Assembly (NCBI GenBank): GCA_018970145.1
Contig: JAGWWY010000002.1
Location: 186,001 to 250,000, forward strand
Length of the DNA: 64,000 bases
Reading direction: 5' to 3'
Source of the DNA: Gammaproteobacteria bacterium
GTDB taxonomy: Bacteria; Pseudomonadota; Gammaproteobacteria; Steroidobacterales; Steroidobacteraceae
Position numbers and translations under genes: made by a program. Numbering within the stretch: the stretch's first letter is position 1; every line of letters begins with the position of its first letter. The notes under the pieces were generated by a model. The model saw only the letters and a program-made list of their open reading frames with translations. It ran no database searches and was not told the origin of the DNA. Below are positions 8,805 through 16,843 of this stretch, piece after piece.

Positions 8805-9968
8805 ATGGCGCACGATCCGCTCGATCTAACGGGCATCGAAGACGAGTTGCAGGAGGACGAACGCCTCGTTCGCGATTCCGTTGCGCGCTTCGTAGACGCT
8901 GAGGTTTTGCCTGACATCGGCCGTCACTTTGCCGACCATTATTTTCCGCGCGAACTCGTGCTGCCTTTGGCGCGGCTGGGTCTGCTCGGTTCCTCGCTCG
9001 AAGGCTACGGCTGTGCGGGACTCAATGCCGTTTGTTACGGGCTGATCTGTCAGCAACTCGAACGGGGCGACTCGGCACTGCGCAGTTTCGTCTCCGTGCA
9101 GTCGTCGTTATGCATGTACCCGATCCATGCTTATGGAAGTGAGGCGCAGCGCGAACGATGGTTACCTTTGATGGCGCGAGGCGAGGCGATCGGCTGCTTC
9201 GGTCTGACTGAGTCGCACGGAGGCTCCGATCCGCTGAATATGAACACGACGGCGCGCCAGCGCGGCGGTGATTGGGTGTTGAACGGGTCGAAGATGTGGA
9301 TCACCAATGCGCCGATCGCCGATGTAGCGGTGGTATGGGCGTTGACAGACGAAGGCGTGCGGGGTTTTTTGGTCGAGCGAGGCATGAAGGGCTTCAGCAC
9401 CCAAGAAATCGAACGTAAGATGTCGTTGCGCGCGTCGGCGACGGGCGCTCTATTCTTTGATGACGTCGTCTTACCGCAGGCCAACGTCTTGCCAGGCAGC
9501 AGTGTGGGCCTCAAGGCGCCGCTGTCCTGTCTCACACAAGCGCGCTTCGGCATCGCTTGGGGCGTGCTCGGGGCCGCCCAAGCTTGCTTGTCCGAGACCC
9601 TGCACTACACGCGTGAACGCCTGTTGTTCGGCCGACCGCTTGCCGCCACGCAGGCGGTGCAAATCCGACTCGCTGAAATGGCACGCAAAATTGCTGTGGG
9701 CCAATCGCTTGCGCTGCAACTCGCGCACCGAAAAGACCGCGGCATCCTCTCGCCGGTGCAGGTGTCGCTAGCGAAGTGGAATAACTGCCGCGCTGCCATC
9801 GATGTGGCGCGAGAGGCCCGGGATCTGCTCGGTGGCGCAGGTATCACCACCGAATATGCGGCTATTCGCCATGCACTCAATCTGGAGAGCGTGATCACCT
9901 ACGAAGGAACCGAGACCATCCATCAGCTCTCGGTCGGTCGAGAGCTGACGGGACTCAATGCGTTCTAA
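8805..9968 (+). CDS. Glutaryl-CoA dehydrogenase-like acyl-CoA dehydrogenase
   Basis: 387-residue FAD-dependent acyl-CoA dehydrogenase. It resembles glutaryl-CoA dehydrogenases throughout: RSFVSVQSSLCMYPIHAYGS (Arg93 at the position of the carboxylate-binding Arg), CFGLTE, KMWITN, KMSLRASATG, GIAWGVLGA and the catalytic Glu367 in TYEGTETIHQ. Family knowledge: oxidative decarboxylation of glutaryl-CoA to crotonyl-CoA with electron transfer flavoprotein as acceptor. In this operon a related dicarboxylyl-CoA such as methylsuccinyl-CoA is also possible. The ATG at 8805 is chosen because upstream in-frame codons run through the CoA-transferase gene. It lies 34 bases after that gene. Confidence 0.88.
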   Translation: MAHDPLDLTGIEDELQEDERLVRDSVARFVDAEVLPDIGRHFADHYFPRELVLPLARLGLLGSSLEGYGCAGLNAVCYGLICQQLERGDSALRSFVSVQSSLCMYPIHAYGSEAQRERWLPLMARGEAIGCFGLTESHGGSDPLNMNTTARQRGGDWVLNGSKMWITNAPIADVAVVWALTDEGVRGFLVERGMKGFSTQEIERKMSLRASATGALFFDDVVLPQANVLPGSSVGLKAPLSCLTQARFGIAWGVLGAAQACLSETLHYTRERLLFGRPLAATQAVQIRLAEMARKIAVGQSLALQLAHRKDRGILSPVQVSLAKWNNCRAAIDVAREARDLLGGAGITTEYAAIRHALNLESVITYEGTETIHQLSVGRELTGLNAF

Positions 9969-9971
9969 GAA

Positions 9972-10958
9972 CTAGCCAGTCATCGCGTTTGGTAGGGACA
10001 TCAGTTGGGCGCCACGGCTGCGACGAGCAATCTTGCTCTGGAATCGCCCCGGCTTGATGACCAACACATCGCAGGTCAGCGCATCGAGAATCGCCTCGGC
10101 TGTATTGCCAATCAACAAACGCTTGAGGCCTGAACGCGATACGGCGCCCATTACGACGAGCGATGCCTTCAGTTGGCGCGCGGCGTGTGGGATCACCTCG
10201 CGCGCCGCACCCTCAAGGACAGCGAGTTTGTGCGAGGGCAGCGCGTGCCGTGCAACCTCCGCTGCGAGGGCTTGCTTGGCTCGGCTCAAGGCCTTGATGC
10301 CTCGGCCAGCATCGACCACGATGGGCCCCGATGCCCAACCGGTCGCCACCAACGTGGACGGTGGAACGCAGTGCACGATGTGCAATTTGCCTTTGAGCGA
10401 CTCAGCGACGGAGCCGCTCGCCGCGAGCAGGGCCGCGTCGAGGCGCGCCGGCTTTTCGTGCGCATGGAACGGATCGATCGCGGTCAATACCACCGGTCGA
10501 TGGTAGGGCTTGGCCACCTTCACGAGCAGCACGGCGCAGGGAGCGTGGCGCAGTAATTCCCAGTCGGTATAGGCCAACATCCAGCCGGCCACATGGCGAG
10601 AGGCGTGGCGCTCGGCGACGACGAGATCTGCCTTGATACGCATCGCCCGACGCACGATGGCTTCGGCAGGCGGGTAGTCCCACTCGGCCGCGCAGGTGAC
10701 TTCGATATCGTGTTTGCGGATACGCTGGGCGAGTGCCTCGAGGCGTTTTTGCACGACGGCGAGGCGCTCCGCTTCGAAGTCTTTGAGGCTGATGCGTCTT
10801 GCCTCGAGCGCATCGACCAGGACCGTGTCAGACAAGCCGTGGAAGAGTTCGAGCGTCGCGCCCTGCAACTTGGCAAGCTGCGCGGCCTTACGGACGGCGG
10901 GCATGCTGCGGGCGTCGAGATCCTTGATTGCAACGAGTATCGTTTTGTACGAGGGCAT
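9972..10958 (-). CDS. Tandem-domain universal stress protein (UspE-like)
   Basis: 328 residues with two Usp domains. The first (about 1-150) starts SYKTILVAIKDLDA and ends PCAVLLVK. The second (about 155-310) has PVVLTAIDPFH and ends with the nucleotide-binding signature MGAVSRSGLKRLLIGNTAEAIL then CDVLVIKPG. Two-domain Usp proteins are cytoplasmic stress and energy-limitation responders that often bind ATP; no enzymatic role can be inferred. The gene is monocistronic, convergent with the acyl-CoA dehydrogenase (3 bases apart) and divergent from the FAD oxidase. Confidence 0.9.
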   Translation of the reverse strand: MPSYKTILVAIKDLDARSMPAVRKAAQLAKLQGATLELFHGLSDTVLVDALEARRISLKDFEAERLAVVQKRLEALAQRIRKHDIEVTCAAEWDYPPAEAIVRRAMRIKADLVVAERHASRHVAGWMLAYTDWELLRHAPCAVLLVKVAKPYHRPVVLTAIDPFHAHEKPARLDAALLAASGSVAESLKGKLHIVHCVPPSTLVATGWASGPIVVDAGRGIKALSRAKQALAAEVARHALPSHKLAVLEGAAREVIPHAARQLKASLVVMGAVSRSGLKRLLIGNTAEAILDALTCDVLVIKPGRFQSKIARRSRGAQLMSLPNAMTG

Positions 10959-11028
10959 GGTCGACCTCCAGATGGTTCGTTCCAGTTTTCCGACTGCGGG
11001 CGCGACCTACATCAGTAGGATTACCTAT

Positions 11029-12579
11029 ATGACTCTAACGCTAAACTCCCTAGACCCGTCTGAAATTTTGCAGGATCAAGCCACCCTCGAAGCCTGTTCG
11101 GCCGACGTCTACGCACGCGGCCTCACCGCGTATGCACTTGTTCGACCCCGAAGCGCCGCCAGATGTGCTGCGGCGATCGCGGAGCTCACCGCGGCGCGCC
11201 ACCCCATCGTCGTTCGCGGCGGCGGCATGTCTTACACGGGTGGCTATGTCCCGGTGCGCGAACGAACGGTCATGCTCGATACCTCGGCGCTGGATACGAT
11301 CGTCGAGATCAATGCGGCGGACATGTACATCACCGTCGAAGTCGGTGTGACATGGAAACGAATCTATGAGGCCCTGCGACCGCTCGGTCTGCGGCTGCCG
11401 TTCTTCGGTACTTTCTCCGGCGCGCAGGCGACGGTTGGTGGGGGTCTCTCCAACGGCGCGCTATTCTTGGGCACGGCGCGGTACGGCACGGGAGCCGATG
11501 CGGTGCTTGGGCTCGAGGTGGCGCTGGCGGATGGGTCCATCGTCCGCACCGGGCAGATCGGCTTTGCCGCCGCGCAGAAGCCTTTTTATCGAACCTGCGG
11601 TCCGGACATGAGCGGCTTGTTCCTGCACGACGCCGGATCGCTCGGCGTCAAGCTGCGCGCGACGCTACGCTTGATCGAAGCACCCAAAGAAACGGGCCAC
11701 GCTTCGTTCGTGTTCGACCACATTGAAGCTGCCGCACGTGCGCTGTCGGCCATTGGGCGCAGCGGCGCAGCTGAAGAGGCCTACGTTTTCGATCCCGCGA
11801 CGACCCGCAAGAATCTCCGCTCGGAAGGGTTGCTCTCGGATGCCAACATGCTCTTGAACGTCGTGCGCAGCGAGAGTGCATGGTGGCGTGGGCTCAAAGA
11901 AGGCTGGGGGTTAGTCAAAGCGGGACGGCACTTCTTGCCCGAGCAAGCGTACTCGTTGCACGTAACCTGCGCAGCGCGCAGTGTCGCCGCGCTCGAGGCC
12001 GATCTCGAGACCTGTCGTCAGGCCGCTTTGCAGCAGGGTGGGTCCGTGATTCCCCATTCGATCCCTAAAGCGGTTCGAGCGAATCTCTTTCCGCCGCTCG
12101 AGGGCGTGGTCGGTGCTGAGGGTGAACGTTGGGCGGCGCTCAATGCCAAAGTCGCACACTCGGATGCCGAGAAAATCATTCGCGCCAGCGCCGAGAAGCT
12201 CGCTCCTTATCGAGAGCGGATGCAGACGGAAGGGGTCTGGATGAGCCATCTGCTGATCGCCATCAGTAACCATGCCTTCAGTTTCGAGCCCGTGTTCCAC
12301 TGGCACGACGAGTGGTTACCGGTACATCAACGCTTTGCGAACGCGAGTCTTCAGCAGAGGTTGGGAGCGCCGCCCGCCAAGCCAGCCGCTCGCGAACTCG
12401 TCGCCGAAATGCGCGCGGAGCTGATTACCCTGTTTACAGAATTGGGCGCCGCGTCCAATCAACTCGGTAAAACCTATCCTTACCGATCGGTGCTCCGACC
12501 CGAAACCGCGGCGCTCTTTGACAAACTCAAGGCGGCGGTAGACCCGAGGGGCGTGATGAATCCGGGCGCACTCGACTGA
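11029..12579 (+). CDS. FAD-binding oxidoreductase (PCMH-fold, GlcD/vanillyl-alcohol oxidase superfamily)
   Basis: 516 residues. The N-terminal PCMH FAD domain shows VVRGGGMSYTGGYVP (FAD pyrophosphate loop), TVGGGLSNGALFLGTARYGTGADAVLGLEV and HDAGSLGVKLRATLRLI. The C-terminal part ends KLKAAVDPRGVMNPGAL, the common ending of lactate/glycolate/alditol-type FAD oxidases. It probably oxidises a hydroxy acid or phenolic alcohol, but the substrate is not identifiable. ATG 11029 is preferred because the upstream extension lies antisense over the Usp gene. It stands alone between the Usp gene and the flagellar block. Confidence 0.82.
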   Translation: MTLTLNSLDPSEILQDQATLEACSADVYARGLTAYALVRPRSAARCAAAIAELTAARHPIVVRGGGMSYTGGYVPVRERTVMLDTSALDTIVEINAADMYITVEVGVTWKRIYEALRPLGLRLPFFGTFSGAQATVGGGLSNGALFLGTARYGTGADAVLGLEVALADGSIVRTGQIGFAAAQKPFYRTCGPDMSGLFLHDAGSLGVKLRATLRLIEAPKETGHASFVFDHIEAAARALSAIGRSGAAEEAYVFDPATTRKNLRSEGLLSDANMLLNVVRSESAWWRGLKEGWGLVKAGRHFLPEQAYSLHVTCAARSVAALEADLETCRQAALQQGGSVIPHSIPKAVRANLFPPLEGVVGAEGERWAALNAKVAHSDAEKIIRASAEKLAPYRERMQTEGVWMSHLLIAISNHAFSFEPVFHWHDEWLPVHQRFANASLQQRLGAPPAKPAARELVAEMRAELITLFTELGAASNQLGKTYPYRSVLRPETAALFDKLKAAVDPRGVMNPGALD

Positions 12580-12595
12580 GAGTCGAACGCTCGCG

Positions 12596-13078
12596 TCAAA
12601 TTTCCGTCGCGAGCATCCGCCCTGACTGGACCCAATGCTGCTCGGCCTGGCGGCCATAAACGTTTGGACCGTCTCGACTGCCCGTGAGCACTTCAAGCAC
12701 ACCCTGAATACGGCGCATGCGCGAGCTCACTAGTGCGCCATTATGATCGTTCAGGGTGCGACAGCGTTTAGCCAGTTCTGCGCACTCCGCCCAGCGGGGC
12801 GGCAGTTCACGCTTTGGATCGCATTCGCGAATCAGCAGTAGCATGCCCGCGTTGTCGGTCGGATAGCCTGACATCCGCAAGAGCTGCGAGCGCTCATCCT
12901 GCAAGCGCAGCAGCGCGCCCATGCATTCTTGGCGGGAGGCACAGGCTATTTCCAGGCGTTCGGGTGAGTCGTCCTCGAGTAACAAGGCTTTCTCGTCCGC
13001 AAGCAACTGCTCGAGGCGCTGCAGTAGTCGCAGTTCATCCTCGAGCAGTTTGCCGATGGCGACGCGCGCGTCGTTCAT
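12596..13078 (-). CDS. flgN: Flagellar export chaperone FlgN
   Basis: 160 residues, mostly helical and rich in Leu, Glu and Arg (for example LLEDELRLLQRLEQLLADEKALLLED). It ends YGRQAEQHWVQSGRMLATEI, resembling the FlgN C-terminus (YG..G....SGR.LA..A). FlgN binds the hook-filament junction proteins FlgK and FlgL and delivers them to the flagellar export gate. The gene overlaps flgM upstream by 4 bases (ATGA), the standard flgM-flgN pair. Neither FlgK nor FlgL is encoded in this window. Confidence 0.85.
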   Translation of the reverse strand: MNDARVAIGKLLEDELRLLQRLEQLLADEKALLLEDDSPERLEIACASRQECMGALLRLQDERSQLLRMSGYPTDNAGMLLLIRECDPKRELPPRWAECAELAKRCRTLNDHNGALVSSRMRRIQGVLEVLTGSRDGPNVYGRQAEQHWVQSGRMLATEI

Positions 13079-13431
13079 GAGCCTTTTTGGATATTGCCCG
13101 TTACGCGTCCAAGCAGAAACTCGAAGCGCAAAAGCTGGTCGGCGACCTTCTGACCATCGACTCGATAGCTGCCATCGGCGATCGCTGCACGCAGGCGCTC
13201 GACTTTGGCCATATCGACGACATCGGTGGCATTACCGCTCTTGGCAAGATCGAGCAAATGACGCGTGGTCGCGCCTATTTCAACGGTACTACCCTCGTTA
13301 GCGGCCGGTGCGACTAGCTTGACCGTAGACAAGTCCTCTGACGTCTCGCGTCGAGCGACGCCGCCAGCTCCTCCACTAGCCCCTCCACCTTGCGGCGGGC
13401 GGACCTCATTCCCGGTGACTTTGACGTTCAT
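13075..13431 (-). CDS. flgM: Anti-sigma28 factor FlgM
   Basis: 118 residues. A Gly/Ala-rich N-terminus precedes the conserved FlgM C-terminal helices (VDMAKVERLRAAIADGSYRVDGQKVADQLLRFE), which bind FliA (sigma28). FlgM holds FliA inactive until the hook is complete and FlgM is exported. A well-matched sigma28 promoter lies 31 bases upstream of the ATG, so the gene is probably under FliA control itself, as in other flagellar systems. It heads the flgM-flgN pair. Confidence 0.92.
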   Translation of the reverse strand: MNVKVTGNEVRPPQGGGASGGAGGVARRETSEDLSTVKLVAPAANEGSTVEIGATTRHLLDLAKSGNATDVVDMAKVERLRAAIADGSYRVDGQKVADQLLRFEFLLGRVTGNIQKGS

Positions 13432-13461
13432 GACACGGTTCTCCCAGTTCCCTCGTAACGG

Positions 13462-13488
13462 TTAACGGCCGGCTTCGGAAAATCTTTA
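13462..13488 (-). promoter_or_regulatory. Sigma28 (FliA) promoter of flgMN
   Basis: On the minus strand TAAAGATT is followed after 11 bases by GCCGTTAA. The consensus is TAAAGTTT-N11-GCCGATAA, so 14 of 16 positions match at exact spacing. It points into flgM, whose ATG begins at 13431. Confidence 0.8.
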
Positions 13489-13504
13489 GGCCGTTCCGTC
13501 AACG

Positions 13505-14209
13505 TTATCGATCCACTCTCGCGACACCCGGAGTATCGGCTCGAGCCTGCACGATGCGTAGGGAGCTCGAGTGCCGAATGCGAACTGGTTCCCCAGATCG
13601 CGCATCGCCAAGGGCGACGCCGGTCGCCCGAATCTCCATGCCGGGGTTGCTGGCTACGATCGTGACCCGTTCTCCGCGACGGATTGCGGGTGGGGTATCG
13701 AGCGATTCAAAGCGGATCGGCTCGCCACTGCCGATGGGGCGGCGTACGGTCTGGCCGATGATCTCGTCGAGCTCGGTGGCGCAACAGTTACCGAGGCCGG
13801 CAATCCGCCGAGACACGATTTCAAGATCCGCGGGCGATACCGCTTGACCCGTGCGTAGCGCGCGCGTGGCGACCACGACGGGCATGTCGGTGCTGACTTC
13901 GGCCGTCACGGCAACATTCCAGGGTGTGGGGCCATCGCACTGCACGCGGGTGGTGGTCCGACTGGTCTGGGTCGACTGAGACGGTGGTACCGACGCGCGC
14001 AATGCGCTGTCACAACGGGGTAATCGCACTCGCGGATCCAGTGGCGCAATTTCGATCGTCGCTGCGGGTGCGGCCGCGGTGAGTGTCGCTTTGGCCGTTG
14101 CGATGATGTCGCCCAGATCATGAGGCGCGGGCGCGGCGTGAAGCGGCGGCGTCGCGAGCATGGTGCCGATAACGGCGACTGCGTTGGTAAATCGCGTAGT
14201 CCTATTCAT
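13505..14209 (-). CDS. flgA: Flagellar basal body P-ring formation protein FlgA
   Basis: 234 residues. An N-terminal signal peptide (MNRTTRFTNAVAVIGTMLATPPLHA) indicates periplasmic export. The C-terminal SAF/ChapFlgA domain is seen from VVVATRALRTGQAVSPADLEIVSRRIAGL to GERVTIVASNPGMEIRATGVALGDARSGEPVRIRHSSS. FlgA is the chaperone for FlgI during P-ring assembly; flgI is not in this window. It is transcribed divergently from flgB and has its own sigma54-type promoter very close to the start codon. If that promoter is used, the transcript would be almost leaderless, or translation could begin at Met17. Confidence 0.9.
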   Translation of the reverse strand: MNRTTRFTNAVAVIGTMLATPPLHAAPAPHDLGDIIATAKATLTAAAPAATIEIAPLDPRVRLPRCDSALRASVPPSQSTQTSRTTTRVQCDGPTPWNVAVTAEVSTDMPVVVATRALRTGQAVSPADLEIVSRRIAGLGNCCATELDEIIGQTVRRPIGSGEPIRFESLDTPPAIRRGERVTIVASNPGMEIRATGVALGDARSGEPVRIRHSSSLRIVQARADTPGVARVDR

Positions 14210-14220
14210 GGCATTGACAG

Positions 14221-14236
14221 AGCAATCGTCGTGCCA
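14221..14236 (-). promoter_or_regulatory. Sigma54 promoter of flgA
   Basis: Minus strand reads TGGCACGACGATTGCT: a perfect -24 TGGCAC and -12 TTGCT with the required five-base gap. The predicted transcription start falls within a few bases of the annotated flgA ATG at 14209. Confidence 0.75.
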
Positions 14237-14374
14237 TGCGGGTGTGTCAATAAAACGGCACGGGCGAGTGCGTGCGGCTCGCGATTGACGCCCGTGTTTT
14301 CAACCTTATCTATAAGGACGTCGCGTCTCTGCCTCGGCTGAAGTGTATCCATTTCGAAGTGAACAACATCGTTG

Positions 14375-14390
14375 TGGCACAACCGTTGCT
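14375..14390 (+). promoter_or_regulatory. Sigma54 promoter of flgBCD
   Basis: Plus strand reads TGGCACAACCGTTGCT: a perfect -24 TGGCAC and -12 TTGCT with five bases between. The flgB ATG is 42 bases further on. Rod and hook genes are under sigma54 and FleQ-type control in many polar-flagellated gammaproteobacteria. Confidence 0.82.
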
Positions 14391-14431
14391 GAATACCACC
14401 CGAGGCCATTTTTTTGGCGGAGGTTCCGGCG

Positions 14432-14860
14432 ATGTTCGATCTCGATGCTCATCTGCGACTACATACCGAGTCGCTCAAGCTCAGCGCGAAGCGCAGTGAG
14501 GTGCTCGCGCGTAACTTGGCCAATGCCGAGACGCCGAATTACAAAGCGGTCGATTTCGATTTTCAACACGCGCTGGCCGCCGCGACGGGTGTTGATCGAT
14601 CCGCCTCTGGCGCGGCTTTGCACCTAGCGACAACGCGCAGCGGTCACGCCGGCGGTGCGGCATCCGCCGCCGACTCGCTCGTCGATGCCTCGCTCGCGCT
14701 CACCGAGCGTGAAGTACGCATGCCGTCGCTCGATGGCAATACCGTCGATGTGCAAATGGAGCAGGCGGCGTTTGCGCAAAACGCGGTTCGTTATCAGGCC
14801 TCGCTCAACTTCGTGAACTCGCAGCTGCGTGGTCTGATGACCGCGATCACAGGGCAATAA
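14432..14860 (+). CDS. flgB: Flagellar basal body rod protein FlgB
   Basis: 142 residues. The N-terminal rod/hook helix (LDAHLRLHTESLKLSAKRSEVLARNLANAETPNYKAVDFDF) contains the LARNLANAETPNYKA signature. The C-terminal helix (YQASLNFVNSQLRGLMTAITG) completes the axial coiled coil. FlgB is the proximal rod subunit. ATG 14432 gives the expected N-terminus; an upstream in-frame start at 14414 lies in the leader. It is two bases from flgC and 42 bases downstream of the sigma54 promoter. Confidence 0.95.
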   Translation: MFDLDAHLRLHTESLKLSAKRSEVLARNLANAETPNYKAVDFDFQHALAAATGVDRSASGAALHLATTRSGHAGGAASAADSLVDASLALTEREVRMPSLDGNTVDVQMEQAAFAQNAVRYQASLNFVNSQLRGLMTAITGQ

Positions 14861-14862
14861 TC

Positions 14863-15276
14863 ATGGCCAGCCTCAAGATCTTCGATATCGCCGGGTCCGG
14901 AATGGCGGCGGAATCTGTCCGTCTGAACACCGTCGCGAGCAACATCGCCAACGCCAACAGCGTCGCCTCCAGTGCCGATAAGGTCTACAAGCCGCGCCAA
15001 GTGGTATTTGAAGAAGTCCGTCGCCAGACGCGCGAGGTTGAGGCGGCCTCTGCGGTACGCGTCAAAGACGTGGTTGAAGCGGATGTCGAAGCGTTGATGC
15101 GCTACGAGCCTGGCAACCCGGTGGCCGACACCAATGGTTATGTCTATGCGCCCAACATCAGCGCCGTCGATCAGATGGTCGACATGATTGCCGCTTCGCG
15201 CTCTTACCAAAACAACATCGAGGTCATGAACACCTCGCGTGAGCTGATGCTCGCGACCTTACGCCTCGGACAGTAA
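14863..15276 (+). CDS. flgC: Flagellar basal body rod protein FlgC
   Basis: 137 residues, normal for FlgC. The N-terminus (SLKIFDIAGSGMAAESVRLNTVASNIANANS) and C-terminus (NISAVDQMVDMIAASRSYQNNIEVMNTSRELMLATLRLGQ) carry the conserved rod-protein helices. FlgC forms the proximal rod with FlgB and FlgF. Lies between flgB and flgD with 2- and 4-base gaps in a tight operon. Confidence 0.96.
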   Translation: MASLKIFDIAGSGMAAESVRLNTVASNIANANSVASSADKVYKPRQVVFEEVRRQTREVEAASAVRVKDVVEADVEALMRYEPGNPVADTNGYVYAPNISAVDQMVDMIAASRSYQNNIEVMNTSRELMLATLRLGQ

Positions 15277-15280
15277 CGCC

Positions 15281-15940
15281 ATGACCGCACTCGATGCCAT
15301 CAATACGAGTCAACCTGCCAACGCTGCGGCCTCCAAAGGGGCTCTCGAGCAGTTCGGCTCCGATCAGTTTTTGACGCTCATGCTCGCGCAGTTGCGTAAT
15401 CAAGACCCGATGAAACCGTTGGAGCCGACCGAGTTCATTGGCCAACTCGCGCAGTTCACGACCGTGAGCGGCATTCGGGAGATGCAGGACTCGATGAGTT
15501 CGATGGTCGATTCACTGCGATCGTCACAAGCACTGTCGGGCGCCCAAATCGTCGGTCGTGATGTCTTAGCAGCAGGATCCATCGCGAGATTCGATGGCGC
15601 TCGTGCGATCGAAGGCGCGGTGGAATTGCCAGAAGGAGTGCGCGAGGCGAGTGTGATCGTACGCGATGCGAGTGGCGCCTTGGTCGCTCGATTGCCGGTT
15701 TCGCCCACTGCTGGATCGCACTCGTTCAGCTGGTCGGGAGCGCGTCTGGACGGCACTGCAGCCGCGCCCGGCGCCTATCAAATGGAGTCGATCGCCAATG
15801 TCGGCGGTCGCAATCAGTCGATGGAGGTCATGCTGCGCAGCCGCGTCAATAGCGTGACTCTGGATGCCAACGGACGCGGCTTGACCCTCAATACGCCAAA
15901 CGGATCGCTGTTGCTCAGCGATGTGCGGCAAGTGATGTAA
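15281..15940 (+). CDS. flgD: Flagellar hook-capping (scaffold) protein FlgD
   Basis: 219 residues. The N-terminal signature FGSDQFLTLMLAQLRNQDPMKPLEPTEFIGQLAQFTTVSGI is diagnostic of FlgD, followed by the FLG-D tudor/Ig-like module (VIVRDASGALVARLPVSPTAGSHSFSWSGARLDGTAAAPGAY). FlgD caps the growing hook while FlgE subunits are added. It should be followed by flgE. A hybrid flgE-motD ORF begins 18 bases downstream instead. Confidence 0.95.
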   Translation: MTALDAINTSQPANAAASKGALEQFGSDQFLTLMLAQLRNQDPMKPLEPTEFIGQLAQFTTVSGIREMQDSMSSMVDSLRSSQALSGAQIVGRDVLAAGSIARFDGARAIEGAVELPEGVREASVIVRDASGALVARLPVSPTAGSHSFSWSGARLDGTAAAPGAYQMESIANVGGRNQSMEVMLRSRVNSVTLDANGRGLTLNTPNGSLLLSDVRQVM

Positions 15941-15958
15941 TTTTTCGGAGAATTTACC

Positions 15959-16843
15959 ATGAGCTTCAATATCGCTATCAGTGGTCTGAACGCAGCGCAA
16001 AGCGATCTTTCGACGACGGCTAATAATATCGCTAACGCTGGAACTTTGTTGCTGGCTTTCTTTGTTGTCATGTATTCAGTTTCAAGTCTGAATACGGGTA
16101 AGTATCGTGTGATGTCCGAGGCGCTGATGGCCGCGTTCCGTGGTGAACCGCAACGCGACATGCCCATCACCGTCGAGGTTCGCGAGGGGATCCCCACCAC
16201 GGATCTCGTCACGATGCCCGAAAGTGAGTCGCAAGCTGGAGCGCCGCCCGCGCCGGGGCGCACCACCCGTGGTTTGTCCTCGCAGCAAGCACCGGATCTG
16301 TCGACCTTGGCCAATCGGATGGCGCAAGCCATGGCCAAATTGGTCATGGTCGACAAAGTCATTATCCGGCAGCACAAGGACTGGCTCGAAGTTGAAATAC
16401 AGAACGATGTTCTCTTTCCTTCTGGGTCGGCGATTTTGTCCGCGGAGGCCATCGCTTTGATGAGGACTGTTGGACTGGCCCTCGCGGATATCAACAATCC
16501 GATTTTCATCGAGGGGCATACCGACAATGTCCCGATCAATACGATCCAATTTCCGAGTAACTGGGAGTTATCTGCCGCTCGAGCGGCATCGGTGTTGAAG
16601 TTGCTCAGCGAAAATGGCGTTGCGCCATCACAGATGACGGTGCTTGGTTATGGCGAGCAACGGCCGTTACAAACAAACGAGACGGTCGAGGGTCGTGCGG
16701 CGAATCGTCGAGTCATCTTAGCCATACTCGAGCCGGAGAGATTGCGTCGCGGCCTCTACACCATCGCACCGCCGAGTGCGCCGCGTCCGTCGTCGCCGCG
16801 CGTTGAGGCGCAACTCAATGCCGTCGGTCCGACTCCGCCATGA
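15959..16843 (+). CDS. Hybrid ORF: first 28 residues of hook protein FlgE joined in frame to the C-terminal part of MotB/MotD
   Basis: 294 residues. Residues 1-28 (MSFNIAISGLNAAQSDLSTT then ANNIANAG) are the start of a FlgE hook protein, in the expected place after flgD with its own ribosome site (CGGAG). From residue 29 (bases 16043-16045) the protein becomes a MotB-type stator: TM helix TLLLAFFVVMYSVSSLNTGKY, linker, then an OmpA-like peptidoglycan-binding domain (IEGHTDNVPI, SNWELSAARAASVL, GYGEQRP, NRRVILAI). MotB normally has YADFMTLLL here; the cut removes the cytoplasmic N-terminus and the essential proton-binding Asp. The rest of flgE and all genes usually between it and motD are absent. 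Probably non-functional; either a deletion or an assembly join. Confidence 0.85.
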   Translation: MSFNIAISGLNAAQSDLSTTANNIANAGTLLLAFFVVMYSVSSLNTGKYRVMSEALMAAFRGEPQRDMPITVEVREGIPTTDLVTMPESESQAGAPPAPGRTTRGLSSQQAPDLSTLANRMAQAMAKLVMVDKVIIRQHKDWLEVEIQNDVLFPSGSAILSAEAIALMRTVGLALADINNPIFIEGHTDNVPINTIQFPSNWELSAARAASVLKLLSENGVAPSQMTVLGYGEQRPLQTNETVEGRAANRRVILAILEPERLRRGLYTIAPPSAPRPSSPRVEAQLNAVGPTPP

